A DNA stretch of 8,564 bases from NCBI GenBank assembly GCA_035506295.1, contig DATJPR010000195.1, positions 1 through 8,564 of the forward strand. The letters run 5' to 3'. The stretch is from DATJPR01 sp035506295. GTDB lineage: Bacteria; Bacteroidota; Ignavibacteria; UBA10030; UBA6906. The translations under genes were made by a program, and so were the position numbers. This document shows, piece by piece, positions 1 to 6,751 of the stretch. Below the pieces are notes generated by a model. That model made no database searches. It had not been told where the DNA came from and worked only from the letters and a program-made list of their open reading frames with translations. Numbering within the stretch: position 1 is the first letter of the stretch; every line of letters starts with the position of its first letter.

Positions 1-1
1 G

Positions 2-457
2 GCCTACTACGCCCGGCGCAAGGAATTCTTCAAGGCTGCGGAAGAGATGAGGGCGATCGCCCTAACCTACAGAGAGGACGCTGTTGCCTATCAACAATGG
101 GCGCGCTTTGCGCTCCGGGCCGGGGGATACGCCGTGGCCCATCGAGCGCTGGAACTCGCGCTGCACTGCGCACCCGATGCATCATCGGCGAAGATGCTCG
201 GCGACATCGAACTGGCGGAAGGAAACTATGCTTCGGCGGAGAGCCGCTACCGCACAGCTCTGGCACTTTCGCCGCCGCACGCGATTGAGGTGCAAGCGCG
301 CTACGCGCGCGCCCTGGCACTGCTCAAACTAGGACAACGGGACGCATGCATTGAGGAGCTGCAGACGGTTCTTAGACTCGATCCGCGCAATCGCGATGCG
401 CGCGCGTTACTGTCGCAGTTTCACCTTCCGGCACCGCAACAACCCCAGGGACCATGA
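2..457 (+). CDS. TPR-repeat protein, C-terminal part (5' end outside window)
   Basis: The reading frame is open from the first complete codon at base 2, with no stop before the ATG at 47. That ATG is therefore most likely an internal Met, and the gene begins upstream of the window. About 151 residues are visible, ending at TGA 455-457. They form helical pairs spaced about 34 residues apart, with TPR-type signatures such as 'GDIELAEGNYASAESRYRTA' and 'ALALLKLGQRDACIEELQTV', the latter closing with 'LRLDPRN'. About four TPR units are present, followed by a short Pro/Gln-rich tail. TPRs are protein-interaction scaffolds, and no catalytic domain lies in the visible part. The layout resembles the TPR tail of the SGNH hydrolase at 2452-4428, so this could be the end of a second such enzyme; that is inference. 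The gene converges on the parvulin-like gene, with only 20 bases between the stops. Confidence 0.8.
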   Translation, partial: AYYARRKEFFKAAEEMRAIALTYREDAVAYQQWARFALRAGGYAVAHRALELALHCAPDASSAKMLGDIELAEGNYASAESRYRTALALSPPHAIEVQARYARALALLKLGQRDACIEELQTVLRLDPRNRDARALLSQFHLPAPQQPQGP

Positions 458-463
458 GTCGGA

Positions 464-483
464 CCGTGGGAAACGCCCTACGG
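464..483. terminator. Hairpin between convergent genes, possible weak terminator
   Basis: CCGTGGG (464-470) pairs with CCC-ACGG (476-483, with T479 bulged) around the five-base loop AAACG. This gives a seven-base-pair stem across the 20-base gap between two convergent stop codons and over the parvulin gene's stop. No T-tract follows on either strand, so it is not a standard intrinsic terminator. It could still stabilise 3' ends or block read-through in both directions. It may also be chance in GC-rich DNA. Confidence 0.25.
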
Positions 484-2337
484 CGCTACCGCTGGTTGCT
501 GCTTCTCCTTGGTAACCCACGTATAGAGCCTGGGAAGCAACGGCGCCGCGAACAGGCGACCTCCGAATCCGAGGACGCGAAACGTCATCATGGGGATGGG
601 AGAAACCTTGATTGCGTGCAACCGGTCCCCAAAGATCGAAAACCCGCGCTTTGCGGCCGCCTGCGCAATGAACTTCTCCAGCGTGTCGTCTTCGAGCATC
701 CGACGGAGATCGTCCGCAGTCCGTTCCTTCCGCTTTGAGAGCGCCGAATCTTTCGCGACGGAATCCTGTCGTGCAACAAGCTGCATGAGGATGGCTCCGC
801 TCTTCACCGGGACCGGCCCGTAGTACTGACCCGGCTCCAACTGAGATGCTATTTCACCAAAGGGAGCTCGATCGGTGATCGGGAAAAATCCCGTCAGCCC
901 TTCGCGGTTTCGTTCATCCGGATCGCTGGAGTAGCTCCTGATGACCTGCGGGAACGGCATTCCACGATCGAGCTGGCTCATCGCCAGACGCATGTCCTCG
1001 ACCGACGACGTCGTCAGCGTTCGGATCCTGACGCGGGGTGTCGGGAGGGGATCTCCGTATCGTTGAAGGTATTGGTAGACATCGGCGTCGGTGAGGCTCA
1101 CATGCGATTCGATCTCGCCGCGCATCCGTTGCGCCAGATAGGCGTCCTTCCACTCCGTCATCTGGGCCTGCACCTCCGGACTGCGATCGAGCCCCTGACG
1201 CACGGCCTCCTGCCCGAGGAGCTCCTGCTGCACCCACACACGCGATTGCGCGTTCAAAGCCCCCGCGACTGACAGAGGTTCTTGGGAATCGCAGGAGAAG
1301 TCCTTGTCGATGAGCATGCCGATGGTTTCCCGGACAGTGAACGTCCTGGAGCCGGCCACCATGAACGTATCATTCAGCTTGTCGGCGAGCCGCGCGAGTA
1401 ACGAGTCTTTCGCCCCTTGCATGAAATGGAACGCCGAATCCCCCGGTGCACGTGTGAGAAGACTGCTTGACGCAATGGCGATATCCTTGATCCGCGGACC
1501 CACGGCGAATCCCCTGTGCCCCGGGAGGAACTCCCGCAGGAATTCCCGGAGACGCGCTTCTTCCTGCACCGACCGGATATGCGATCGAACTCTTTCGGCT
1601 CGGACCTCGGGCTGCATGCCCATATAGAGTGCATCCGGGCTCGCGCTCACGAGCTGGAGGATGACATAGCCTTTGGAAGTCTCGATCACAGGAGACACTT
1701 CTCCGCGTTTCAACGCGAAGGCGGCTTTTTCAATTTCCGGCTCTGCATTTCCATACTCGATGGTGACGGTGTCCTTCAGCGATTGGATGCTCGAGTCGAC
1801 GTCGAACGATTTCAGGCTCCGGCCTTTGATCTGCGATGATACGAACTGTGCATCCTCACGGTTCGGGAAATACAAATAGCGTACCAGGAGTTTCCTCACC
1901 GCATTGCGCTCACCTGCCAGAACCTCTTCGGGGGTGACGCTGACCTTCCCTGCGACCTCTTTTCTGTAGAGATCATCACGGGCCAGGAGTTCCTCGAGAT
2001 GATGGAGGCCTTCCACCGTCGAAGAATCCGCGGCAATCCCCCGCTCTTCCGCTTCCTGGGCCAGAAGCTTCTCTGCGATCAGCGAATACATGACGATGAG
2101 CTTGTCCTCATCCAGTCGGCCGGCCTTGTGGCGGTAGAGCCCGGGGAGAAGCTCAAATCTGCGGACGAATTCTTCCTCCGAGATGTAGCGGTTTCCCGCC
2201 TTCCCCAGGACGAGGTCCTTTGAAGGGTTGATGGTGGGCTCCTGGCTTCTACCGGTCGAGGGAACGACTAAGCCAAGGAGGAAGAGCAAAGAGAAAACGG
2301 GAAGCGGGCGCATGACAAGGTTCCATGAAGCGTTCAT
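478..2337 (-). CDS. Exported parvulin/SurA-like peptidyl-prolyl isomerase family protein, two-half architecture
   Basis: This is a 619-residue envelope protein. Residues 9-33 look like a signal peptide: Met-Arg-Pro, a hydrophobic run (VFSLLFLLGLVV), then a polar STGRSQ cleavage region. Residues 51-145 form a SurA_N-like helical segment, and 149-232 a parvulin-like fold ending 'KRGEVSPVIETSKGYVILQL'. The arrangement then repeats: helical at 333-430, parvulin-like at 434-524 ending 'LEPGQYYGPVPVKSGAILMQL'. Family members act in the periplasm as chaperones or prolyl isomerases for outer-membrane proteins. The usual histidine in the opening strand (H-I-L) is replaced by 'RYLYF' and 'IRTLT', and the second histidine (GxHI) is absent from 'GYVIL' and 'GAILM'. 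Chaperoning is therefore more likely than catalysis. The start at 2337 is the longest option. Met9 at 2313 begins a cleaner signal peptide and fits a candidate promoter whose transcript would start near 2336. The gene is transcribed divergently from the SGNH hydrolase. Family assignment is firm; clients are unknown. Confidence 0.88.
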   Translation of the reverse strand: MNASWNLVMRPLPVFSLLFLLGLVVPSTGRSQEPTINPSKDLVLGKAGNRYISEEEFVRRFELLPGLYRHKAGRLDEDKLIVMYSLIAEKLLAQEAEERGIAADSSTVEGLHHLEELLARDDLYRKEVAGKVSVTPEEVLAGERNAVRKLLVRYLYFPNREDAQFVSSQIKGRSLKSFDVDSSIQSLKDTVTIEYGNAEPEIEKAAFALKRGEVSPVIETSKGYVILQLVSASPDALYMGMQPEVRAERVRSHIRSVQEEARLREFLREFLPGHRGFAVGPRIKDIAIASSSLLTRAPGDSAFHFMQGAKDSLLARLADKLNDTFMVAGSRTFTVRETIGMLIDKDFSCDSQEPLSVAGALNAQSRVWVQQELLGQEAVRQGLDRSPEVQAQMTEWKDAYLAQRMRGEIESHVSLTDADVYQYLQRYGDPLPTPRVRIRTLTTSSVEDMRLAMSQLDRGMPFPQVIRSYSSDPDERNREGLTGFFPITDRAPFGEIASQLEPGQYYGPVPVKSGAILMQLVARQDSVAKDSALSKRKERTADDLRRMLEDDTLEKFIAQAAAKRGFSIFGDRLHAIKVSPIPMMTFRVLGFGGRLFAAPLLPRLYTWVTKEKQQPAVAP

Positions 2338-2342
2338 GTATT

Positions 2343-2371
2343 AATCTACGTGAAGTTTGACCGTAGGGCAA
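2343..2371 (-). promoter_or_regulatory. Candidate promoter for the parvulin-like gene
   Basis: On the minus strand, TTGCCC (bases 2371-2366) and TAGATT (2348-2343) are separated by exactly 17 bases. Each matches the sigma-70 type -35 and -10 consensus at four of six positions. The -10 box ends five bases before the ATG at 2337, so the predicted transcript would start at about that codon. Translation would then be leaderless, or would begin at Met9 (2313) with a leader of about 23 bases. The call rests on consensus matching only. Lineages in this group may use a diverged -10/-7 motif. Confidence 0.35.
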
Positions 2372-2380
2372 ATCGCCCTC

Positions 2381-2413
2381 TTGCGATCAGGGGATCTTCT
2401 CCATAACTTTTTG
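2381..2413 (+). promoter_or_regulatory. Weak candidate promoter for the SGNH hydrolase gene
   Basis: TTGCGA (2381-2386) lies 17 bases before TAACTT (2404-2409) in the 114-base divergent intergenic region. The stretch TAACTTTTTG (2404-2413) also loosely resembles the Bacteroidota -7 element TAnnTTTG, with TTG about 20 bases upstream. Agreement with either consensus is partial. The stretch is the most AT-rich part of the region, but that is thin support. Confidence 0.2.
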
Positions 2414-2451
2414 ATTCAGACAGAAAACTCCAGATCAACTCGCGGCCGTTC

Positions 2452-4428
2452 ATGGACAACGGGCAGGATCATCGAATTCCGATCACACGAAGGAAAGCAT
2501 TCTTCTTCAGCATAACGCCGGCGCTCGTTCTTCTCTTCCTGGCGGCCGTCCTTGAACTGGGGTTGCGGGTGTTCGGGGACTCATCATTTGCGCATCTTGT
2601 CAACCCGTACTCGTATGACGGGATGCAGTGGTTGCGCGTCAACAGGTCCTACCTGGGAAAATACTTCCCCGCCAGCAGCCCGCTTATCCCTGAATTCAAG
2701 CCGACGATCGTTCATGCCGAGAAAGACAGCGGAGAATTTCGCCTGTTGTGCCTGGGAGAATCGTCGATGTTCGGCACACCGTATCAGTATGGAGCGACGA
2801 TCCCTGCGATTCTCCAGAAGCAGCTCCGTCACCTTTCTCCGATGCGTGAAATCACCGTCATCAACCTCGGCGCATCTGCGATCAACACCAACGTTATCGC
2901 CGACATCGTTCCACAGACGCTTGAGCTCAAACCCGACGCGGTGTTGATATATACCGGGCACAACGAGTTCTACGGCCCCGATGGTGTAGGCGCGTCCTGG
3001 CTCGAGCGCACGCTGCCGTTTCTTGTCCCTGTCAAGTACGCCTTGCGGGACCTCCGGATTGTGCACGCGATACAAGAGTGGCTTCGCGCCGCTTCCCTGT
3101 CAGAAAACCGCGGCGCGGAACAGAACATGATGCGCCAGGTTTCTGAGGGGGCGCATGTTCGGGCAGGATCCAGCGAAGAGCGACGCATCCTGGGCATTTT
3201 TGACCGGAACCTTCATCGCATTCTGGAGTTCTACCGACAAGCCCGGATCCCCGTCATTGTCAGCGACGTTGCCTCCAATCTGCTCTTCCCGCCATTTGTC
3301 TCCGACAGTTGCGCATCGCCGGACTCCATCCGGCAAGCCCTGCAGCCGACGGGCTCCCCGCGGATGCTGCAGAGTCTGCTCCATGTCCGGTCGACGGACA
3401 CCGCGTGCGCCCTGCTCGATTTCTCGATCGGAACTCTTCTCCTTCGCGGCGGCGACTCGAGCCGCGCACTGCCCTATTTCGAGAAAGCCCGGGATGAAGA
3501 CCTCCTCAAGTTCAGGGCGCCTTCGGTCATCAATACGACGATCCGTGCTGTGTGCGAGGAGACCGGAACGCCGTGCATTTCTGCTGTGCGCACCTTCGAC
3601 TCGTTGAGCCCCGGACATATCCCGGGGTACAATTTCTTCTGGGAACACCTGCATCCTCGCCCGACCGGCTATTATCAGATCGCGGATCTCTTCCTCAAAG
3701 AGCTCCTGACTCTCCGGATCCTCCCCTCGGCGAACCCTGACAGCATGTTTTCGCAGAGACTCCCTTGTGATCCCCACCAGCTCAGCATCAGCTGGCTCGA
3801 CCTCGCCCTCGGGGATTTATCGGTCCAAGCCCTGACCGGGCGATGGCCTTTTGAGCATTTCAAGACCGGGACATTGTCTTTTGACGGGGCAGATACTGCG
3901 CTTCAGCACATTGCCCTGGAAGTCTATGCCAACCGCCTCGGCTGGAACGAGGGAAATCTCAGAACGGCGGAGTGGTTCATCGCCCGCGGGGAGGTGATCG
4001 AAGCCAGGACATCCTATGAGGCGATTCTTGAAGAATATCCCCGGGCGTATGCCGTCCGCTATCTCCTGGCAAATCTCCTTCGCAACCAGGGGCTCATCGC
4101 ACCGGCGGAACGCCAGTATCGCATGATCATTCAAACCGACTCCAACTATCCGTTTGCACGGGTCGAGCTCGGCCTTCTGCTGATCAATGACGGCGCGCTC
4201 ACGGATGCAGAGCAACAACTCACGGTTGCTCTCGCACTCGCGGATCGCGGCATCACGATCACCAATTCCTTGCGCGCCTCGGCATATTACGGGCTCTCCG
4301 CGATAGCGGCAAATCGCGGCGATTTCGGTGAGGCCTTGCGACTCGTCGACGAGTCCCTCCGCCTCGATCCTTCCTATGGCGCCGCCGCCACACTCCGCCA
4401 GCGAATTCTCCAAGCATCAAAGCGCTAG
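2452..4428 (+). CDS. Membrane-anchored SGNH/GDSL-type hydrolase with C-terminal TPR array
   Basis: The protein has 658 residues. An Arg-Arg-Lys cluster (14-16) precedes a hydrophobic segment (about 18-38), giving a signal anchor with the rest in the periplasm. The SGNH blocks follow in order: LGESS with nucleophile Ser104, 'VINLGAS' with oxyanion Gly140, 'YTGHNEFYG' with Gly169 and Asn171, and 'WEHLHP' with His401. The acidic partner in the last block is Glu398 rather than the usual Asp. Between blocks, residues 321-350 resemble a single TPR ('LLRGGDSSRALPYFEKARD'), leading into 'FRAPSVINTTIRAV'. Residues 503-658 carry about four TPR units. SGNH enzymes cleave or transfer acyl esters; the substrate cannot be read from sequence, and an envelope glycan or lipid is a guess. 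ATG 2452 is the first start after an in-frame stop at 2404-2406. No Shine-Dalgarno is visible upstream. The stop is TAG 4426-4428, and the gene is convergent with the secreted protein downstream. Confidence 0.88.
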   Translation: MDNGQDHRIPITRRKAFFFSITPALVLLFLAAVLELGLRVFGDSSFAHLVNPYSYDGMQWLRVNRSYLGKYFPASSPLIPEFKPTIVHAEKDSGEFRLLCLGESSMFGTPYQYGATIPAILQKQLRHLSPMREITVINLGASAINTNVIADIVPQTLELKPDAVLIYTGHNEFYGPDGVGASWLERTLPFLVPVKYALRDLRIVHAIQEWLRAASLSENRGAEQNMMRQVSEGAHVRAGSSEERRILGIFDRNLHRILEFYRQARIPVIVSDVASNLLFPPFVSDSCASPDSIRQALQPTGSPRMLQSLLHVRSTDTACALLDFSIGTLLLRGGDSSRALPYFEKARDEDLLKFRAPSVINTTIRAVCEETGTPCISAVRTFDSLSPGHIPGYNFFWEHLHPRPTGYYQIADLFLKELLTLRILPSANPDSMFSQRLPCDPHQLSISWLDLALGDLSVQALTGRWPFEHFKTGTLSFDGADTALQHIALEVYANRLGWNEGNLRTAEWFIARGEVIEARTSYEAILEEYPRAYAVRYLLANLLRNQGLIAPAERQYRMIIQTDSNYPFARVELGLLLINDGALTDAEQQLTVALALADRGITITNSLRASAYYGLSAIAANRGDFGEALRLVDESLRLDPSYGAAATLRQRILQASKR

Positions 4429-4438
4429 GACCTGCTGC

Positions 4439-4473
4439 AAAGAAAAAGGCGAGCCCGCTTCCGCGGGCCCGCC
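4439..4473 (-). terminator. Strong intrinsic terminator of the secreted-protein gene
   Basis: An 11-base-pair hairpin is formed by arms 4463-4473 and 4448-4458 around a four-base loop (4459-4462). Read on the minus strand it is followed by TTTTTCTTT (4447-4439), a good U-tract. The stem's only non-Watson-Crick position (bases 4469 and 4452) is a G:U wobble in the minus-strand RNA but an A:C mismatch in the plus-strand RNA, and the plus side has no T-tract. Structure and tail therefore both point to termination of the minus-strand gene that stops 37 bases upstream. The plus-strand hydrolase transcript would carry the weaker hairpin near its 3' end. Confidence 0.9.
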
Positions 4474-4510
4474 TTCCGATACTGCACTGATCATGCTGCC
4501 GAGAGCACCA

Positions 4511-6628
4511 TTACTTCAGCAGCATCATTTTCTTGACGCTCGTGAACTGACCCGCAGTGATCCGGTAGAAGTACAGACCGCTGGCGAGATTCTTCGCGTC
4601 AAATGTCACCACATGACTGCCGGCTCCCAGTGTTTCATGGACGAGCGTGGCCACTTCCTGGCCGAGCACATTGAAGACCTTCAGTTCAACAGGAGACTGT
4701 TTCGGAAGAGCGAACTCAATCTTTGTCGAGGGGTTGAAGGGGTTCGGATAATTCTGCTCGAGCTTGTAGATCACCGGCTGACCGCCAAGCGACGTGATGC
4801 CGGTCAGGCTCTTCGGCTTGTGCAGGTTGAAGTCCCATGCGCTGTAGAAATTGGGATCAATGCTGCCCCAGTCGGAGGCTACCGTGTAGACCGTGTCGAC
4901 ATCCACGATATTCTCGACGTGGTTGTTGCCGAATCCGCCTTCGTTGTCGGAACCTTGGATCCCGAACTTGAAGACCTGACCGACAATATTCGTCGTCGTA
5001 TAATGGAATACGACAGTATAGACGGTGTCACCGGCAACCTTGTCACCGTGCGTTCCGTTGTCCCACATCTTCCGCTGACTTGAATCAGCAGCGATCAGCG
5101 AGCTCCAGGTCGCCCAGTCGGTGGACAGAGGACCATTGGGACCGCCGGTCGCCGGCCCGTTGATGGCGACGCCCCAGGGTTTGATGCTGTCGGCAAAGAT
5201 CACCGTTGCCGTGCCCTGTCCGGCCTTCAACGTGTCGTGGTGCCATACCTGGTAGTATGCAGGCCGCATATCGACCGTCCAAGTGACCGTCATTTTGTGC
5301 GCCAGAGCCCGCGTGTTCTGCCAGTATGGTTGGCGGCGCCCGGAGGTCAGGCCGGACACGGTGTCATACACCGTCACGGTCTTCGACGCCGGCGAATACT
5401 GACGGCGTTCGTTCTCCGAGTTGATGTCTCCGGTGTACTGGAAGTTGTAGAACACCTCGCGGATGTCCTGGCCGTTCTTGTGGAGATAGTACTGATAGTC
5501 CATATTCTTGTTCAACGACGTGATCATCGTCGCGCCGCCGGTGTAAATGTTGGTCAAACCAACGCGCGAGAGGATCGTCGTGCGGGTGGAGTCTGCTGTG
5601 TTGAACCAACCGGACTGGACTTCCACCGTGTCGCCTATATTGAAGCTCCCCTTGTTCCGGGCATTGGTCATATCGACGCGCCAGGTGAAGGCCACGGTAT
5701 CAGCATTTGCCCTTCCCGTGGGCTTCACGTCGCCGAAGAACACCCACTGCAAAGTAGTATCTTTCAAGCCTACCGGAATCGTGAAGTGCCTGTTCCCGCC
5801 CGCATAGGGAGGATTGGCAAGCTGTTCCGACCGCTGGGTCGAACCATAGCTCCAGTTCGAGCCGAGACGGAACTTGTATGCGATGTCCTGTCCTGCCGTG
5901 ACAGAATCCTTCCGGATATGCAGCACGCCGTGATAGAAACCTCCCGGAGCGATCCCGAATGCTCCCGCGCTGTTTGTGGGCGCGGTCTCACGGGTCAAAT
6001 ACAACGGGGTTCCCCAGTCGAGATTGGACCCGGAGCTCGCGGAGACCTTGGTTCCGCCGCCAAGAATGCCCACCGAATCGACATCCGGTGCGGTCCAGCC
6101 GTACAGTGCGTTGTCGGAGACGCCCTGGAGATTCACTCTCACATAGATATTGATGAAGGTGTCCGGTGAAGCCTGCACGTAGGGAAGAGCGTACTCCGTG
6201 GGATTCTTTCCACTCGGGAAGTGACCGTTATTCCAGAACTGGAGCAACAGGGTGGTGTCTTTCGCCGGTATGATCAAGTCCCTATTGCCGTTCCCCTCGT
6301 TGGTATTTTCCTCCCAGCCGCCGCTGCCGATACGGATCTTGTATGCAATGGTGTCGCCTTGATTGAACTGCAAGGTCGTCCGCCAATAGTCGCCGCCGAT
6401 GCTGGTCAGCACGGCGCCGGATCCCCAGTTCGTCAGGGTCGACGTGCCGGCCGTATCCGCACCCGCCGCGCCCGTCAGAACGACGTTCGAATGCGCGGTG
6501 ATGGTGTCGGGCACGGTCGCCGTGTTCACCAGAAAAGTGACGTTTCGCTTCTGTGCGTAGCTCGCGCCCGGGATCAGCAGCAGGACCACCAGGATGGCAA
6601 CGCTCAGAAAGAGTAGGTACCTCGTCAT
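4511..6628 (-). CDS. Secreted multi-module protein with T9SS type-A sorting domain
   Basis: The protein has 705 residues and starts with a signal peptide (hydrophobic residues 4-20, likely cleavage SYA|Q after residue 25). About four diverged beta-sandwich modules follow, at roughly 28-134, 157-305, 310-441 and 444-606. Their opening strands look alike (VTFLVN, IYVRVNL, FTWRVDM, VTWTVDM). The first two share a 'GDTIAYKIRIGS...GNR...DTT' pattern that recalls starch-binding/CBM20-like folds. Residues 626-705 are a type-A sorting domain: NYPNPFNPST, 'LKVFNVLGQEVATLV', 'LASGLYFYRI', and a Lys-ending tail. In this domain family the C-terminus directs passage through T9SS across the outer membrane and is normally removed. 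No catalytic motif and no cysteine were found, so a binding or structural role is more likely than enzymatic; ligand unknown. The ATG at 6628 has a perfect upstream Shine-Dalgarno. The gene follows the PorV-like gene and ends at a strong terminator. Confidence 0.9.
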   Translation of the reverse strand: MTRYLLFLSVAILVVLLLIPGASYAQKRNVTFLVNTATVPDTITAHSNVVLTGAAGADTAGTSTLTNWGSGAVLTSIGGDYWRTTLQFNQGDTIAYKIRIGSGGWEENTNEGNGNRDLIIPAKDTTLLLQFWNNGHFPSGKNPTEYALPYVQASPDTFINIYVRVNLQGVSDNALYGWTAPDVDSVGILGGGTKVSASSGSNLDWGTPLYLTRETAPTNSAGAFGIAPGGFYHGVLHIRKDSVTAGQDIAYKFRLGSNWSYGSTQRSEQLANPPYAGGNRHFTIPVGLKDTTLQWVFFGDVKPTGRANADTVAFTWRVDMTNARNKGSFNIGDTVEVQSGWFNTADSTRTTILSRVGLTNIYTGGATMITSLNKNMDYQYYLHKNGQDIREVFYNFQYTGDINSENERRQYSPASKTVTVYDTVSGLTSGRRQPYWQNTRALAHKMTVTWTVDMRPAYYQVWHHDTLKAGQGTATVIFADSIKPWGVAINGPATGGPNGPLSTDWATWSSLIAADSSQRKMWDNGTHGDKVAGDTVYTVVFHYTTTNIVGQVFKFGIQGSDNEGGFGNNHVENIVDVDTVYTVASDWGSIDPNFYSAWDFNLHKPKSLTGITSLGGQPVIYKLEQNYPNPFNPSTKIEFALPKQSPVELKVFNVLGQEVATLVHETLGAGSHVVTFDAKNLASGLYFYRITAGQFTSVKKMMLLK

Positions 6629-6631
6629 AGA

Positions 6632-6638
6632 ACCTCCT
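6632..6638 (-). promoter_or_regulatory. Perfect Shine-Dalgarno deciding the start at 6628
   Basis: On the minus strand the bases read AGGAGGT, three bases before the ATG at 6628 (AGGAGG-TTCT-ATG). It matches the anti-Shine-Dalgarno over seven bases, although the spacing is short. It fixes the start of the secreted protein and suggests strong translation. Confidence 0.85.
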
Positions 6639-6653
6639 CGAAGTGTGAGTGGA

Positions 6654-6681
6654 ACGGTACAGCACTAGTGGATGGTGTCAA
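6654..6681 (-). promoter_or_regulatory. Candidate promoter upstream of the secreted-protein gene
   Basis: On the minus strand a perfect TTGACA (bases 6681-6676) is followed after 16 bases by TACCGT (6659-6654), a poor -10 match (three of six). Transcription would start near 6647, leaving a leader of about 20 bases that includes the Shine-Dalgarno. The 123-base gap after the PorV-like gene contains no convincing terminator. The secreted-protein gene may thus be served both by read-through from upstream and by this promoter. Confidence 0.3.
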
Positions 6682-6751
6682 TCGTTGTTTCAAGACTGCC
6701 TGCAACGTATGGGCCTTTCGCTCCTTTCAAAAGTGAACGATGTGTCTCTGC

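Noticed and set aside
454..738. 94-codon plus-strand frame whose ATG overlaps the TPR gene's stop (ATGA)
   Set aside because: The overlap looks operon-like, but the frame lies antisense to the parvulin-like gene's 3' end and its product has no recognisable fold.
3100..3777. 225-codon minus-strand frame inside the SGNH hydrolase gene (likewise 198 codons at 3817-4413)
   Set aside because: Antisense shadows: charged, low-complexity translations opposite a gene whose catalytic blocks and TPRs are clear.
4328..5083. 251-codon plus-strand frame crossing the end of the hydrolase gene and the terminator
   Set aside because: It runs through a strong terminator hairpin and overlaps two confident genes in other frames. 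The translation shows no family features.
5237..6169. 310-codon plus-strand frame antisense to the secreted T9SS protein
   Set aside because: It has no recognisable motif, and the opposite strand has clear protein modules, a signal peptide and a sorting domain.
6684..6708. Inverted repeat CGTTG/CAACG in the gap after the PorV-like gene as a terminator
   Set aside because: The stem is only five base pairs with a 15-base loop and no T-tract on the coding strand.
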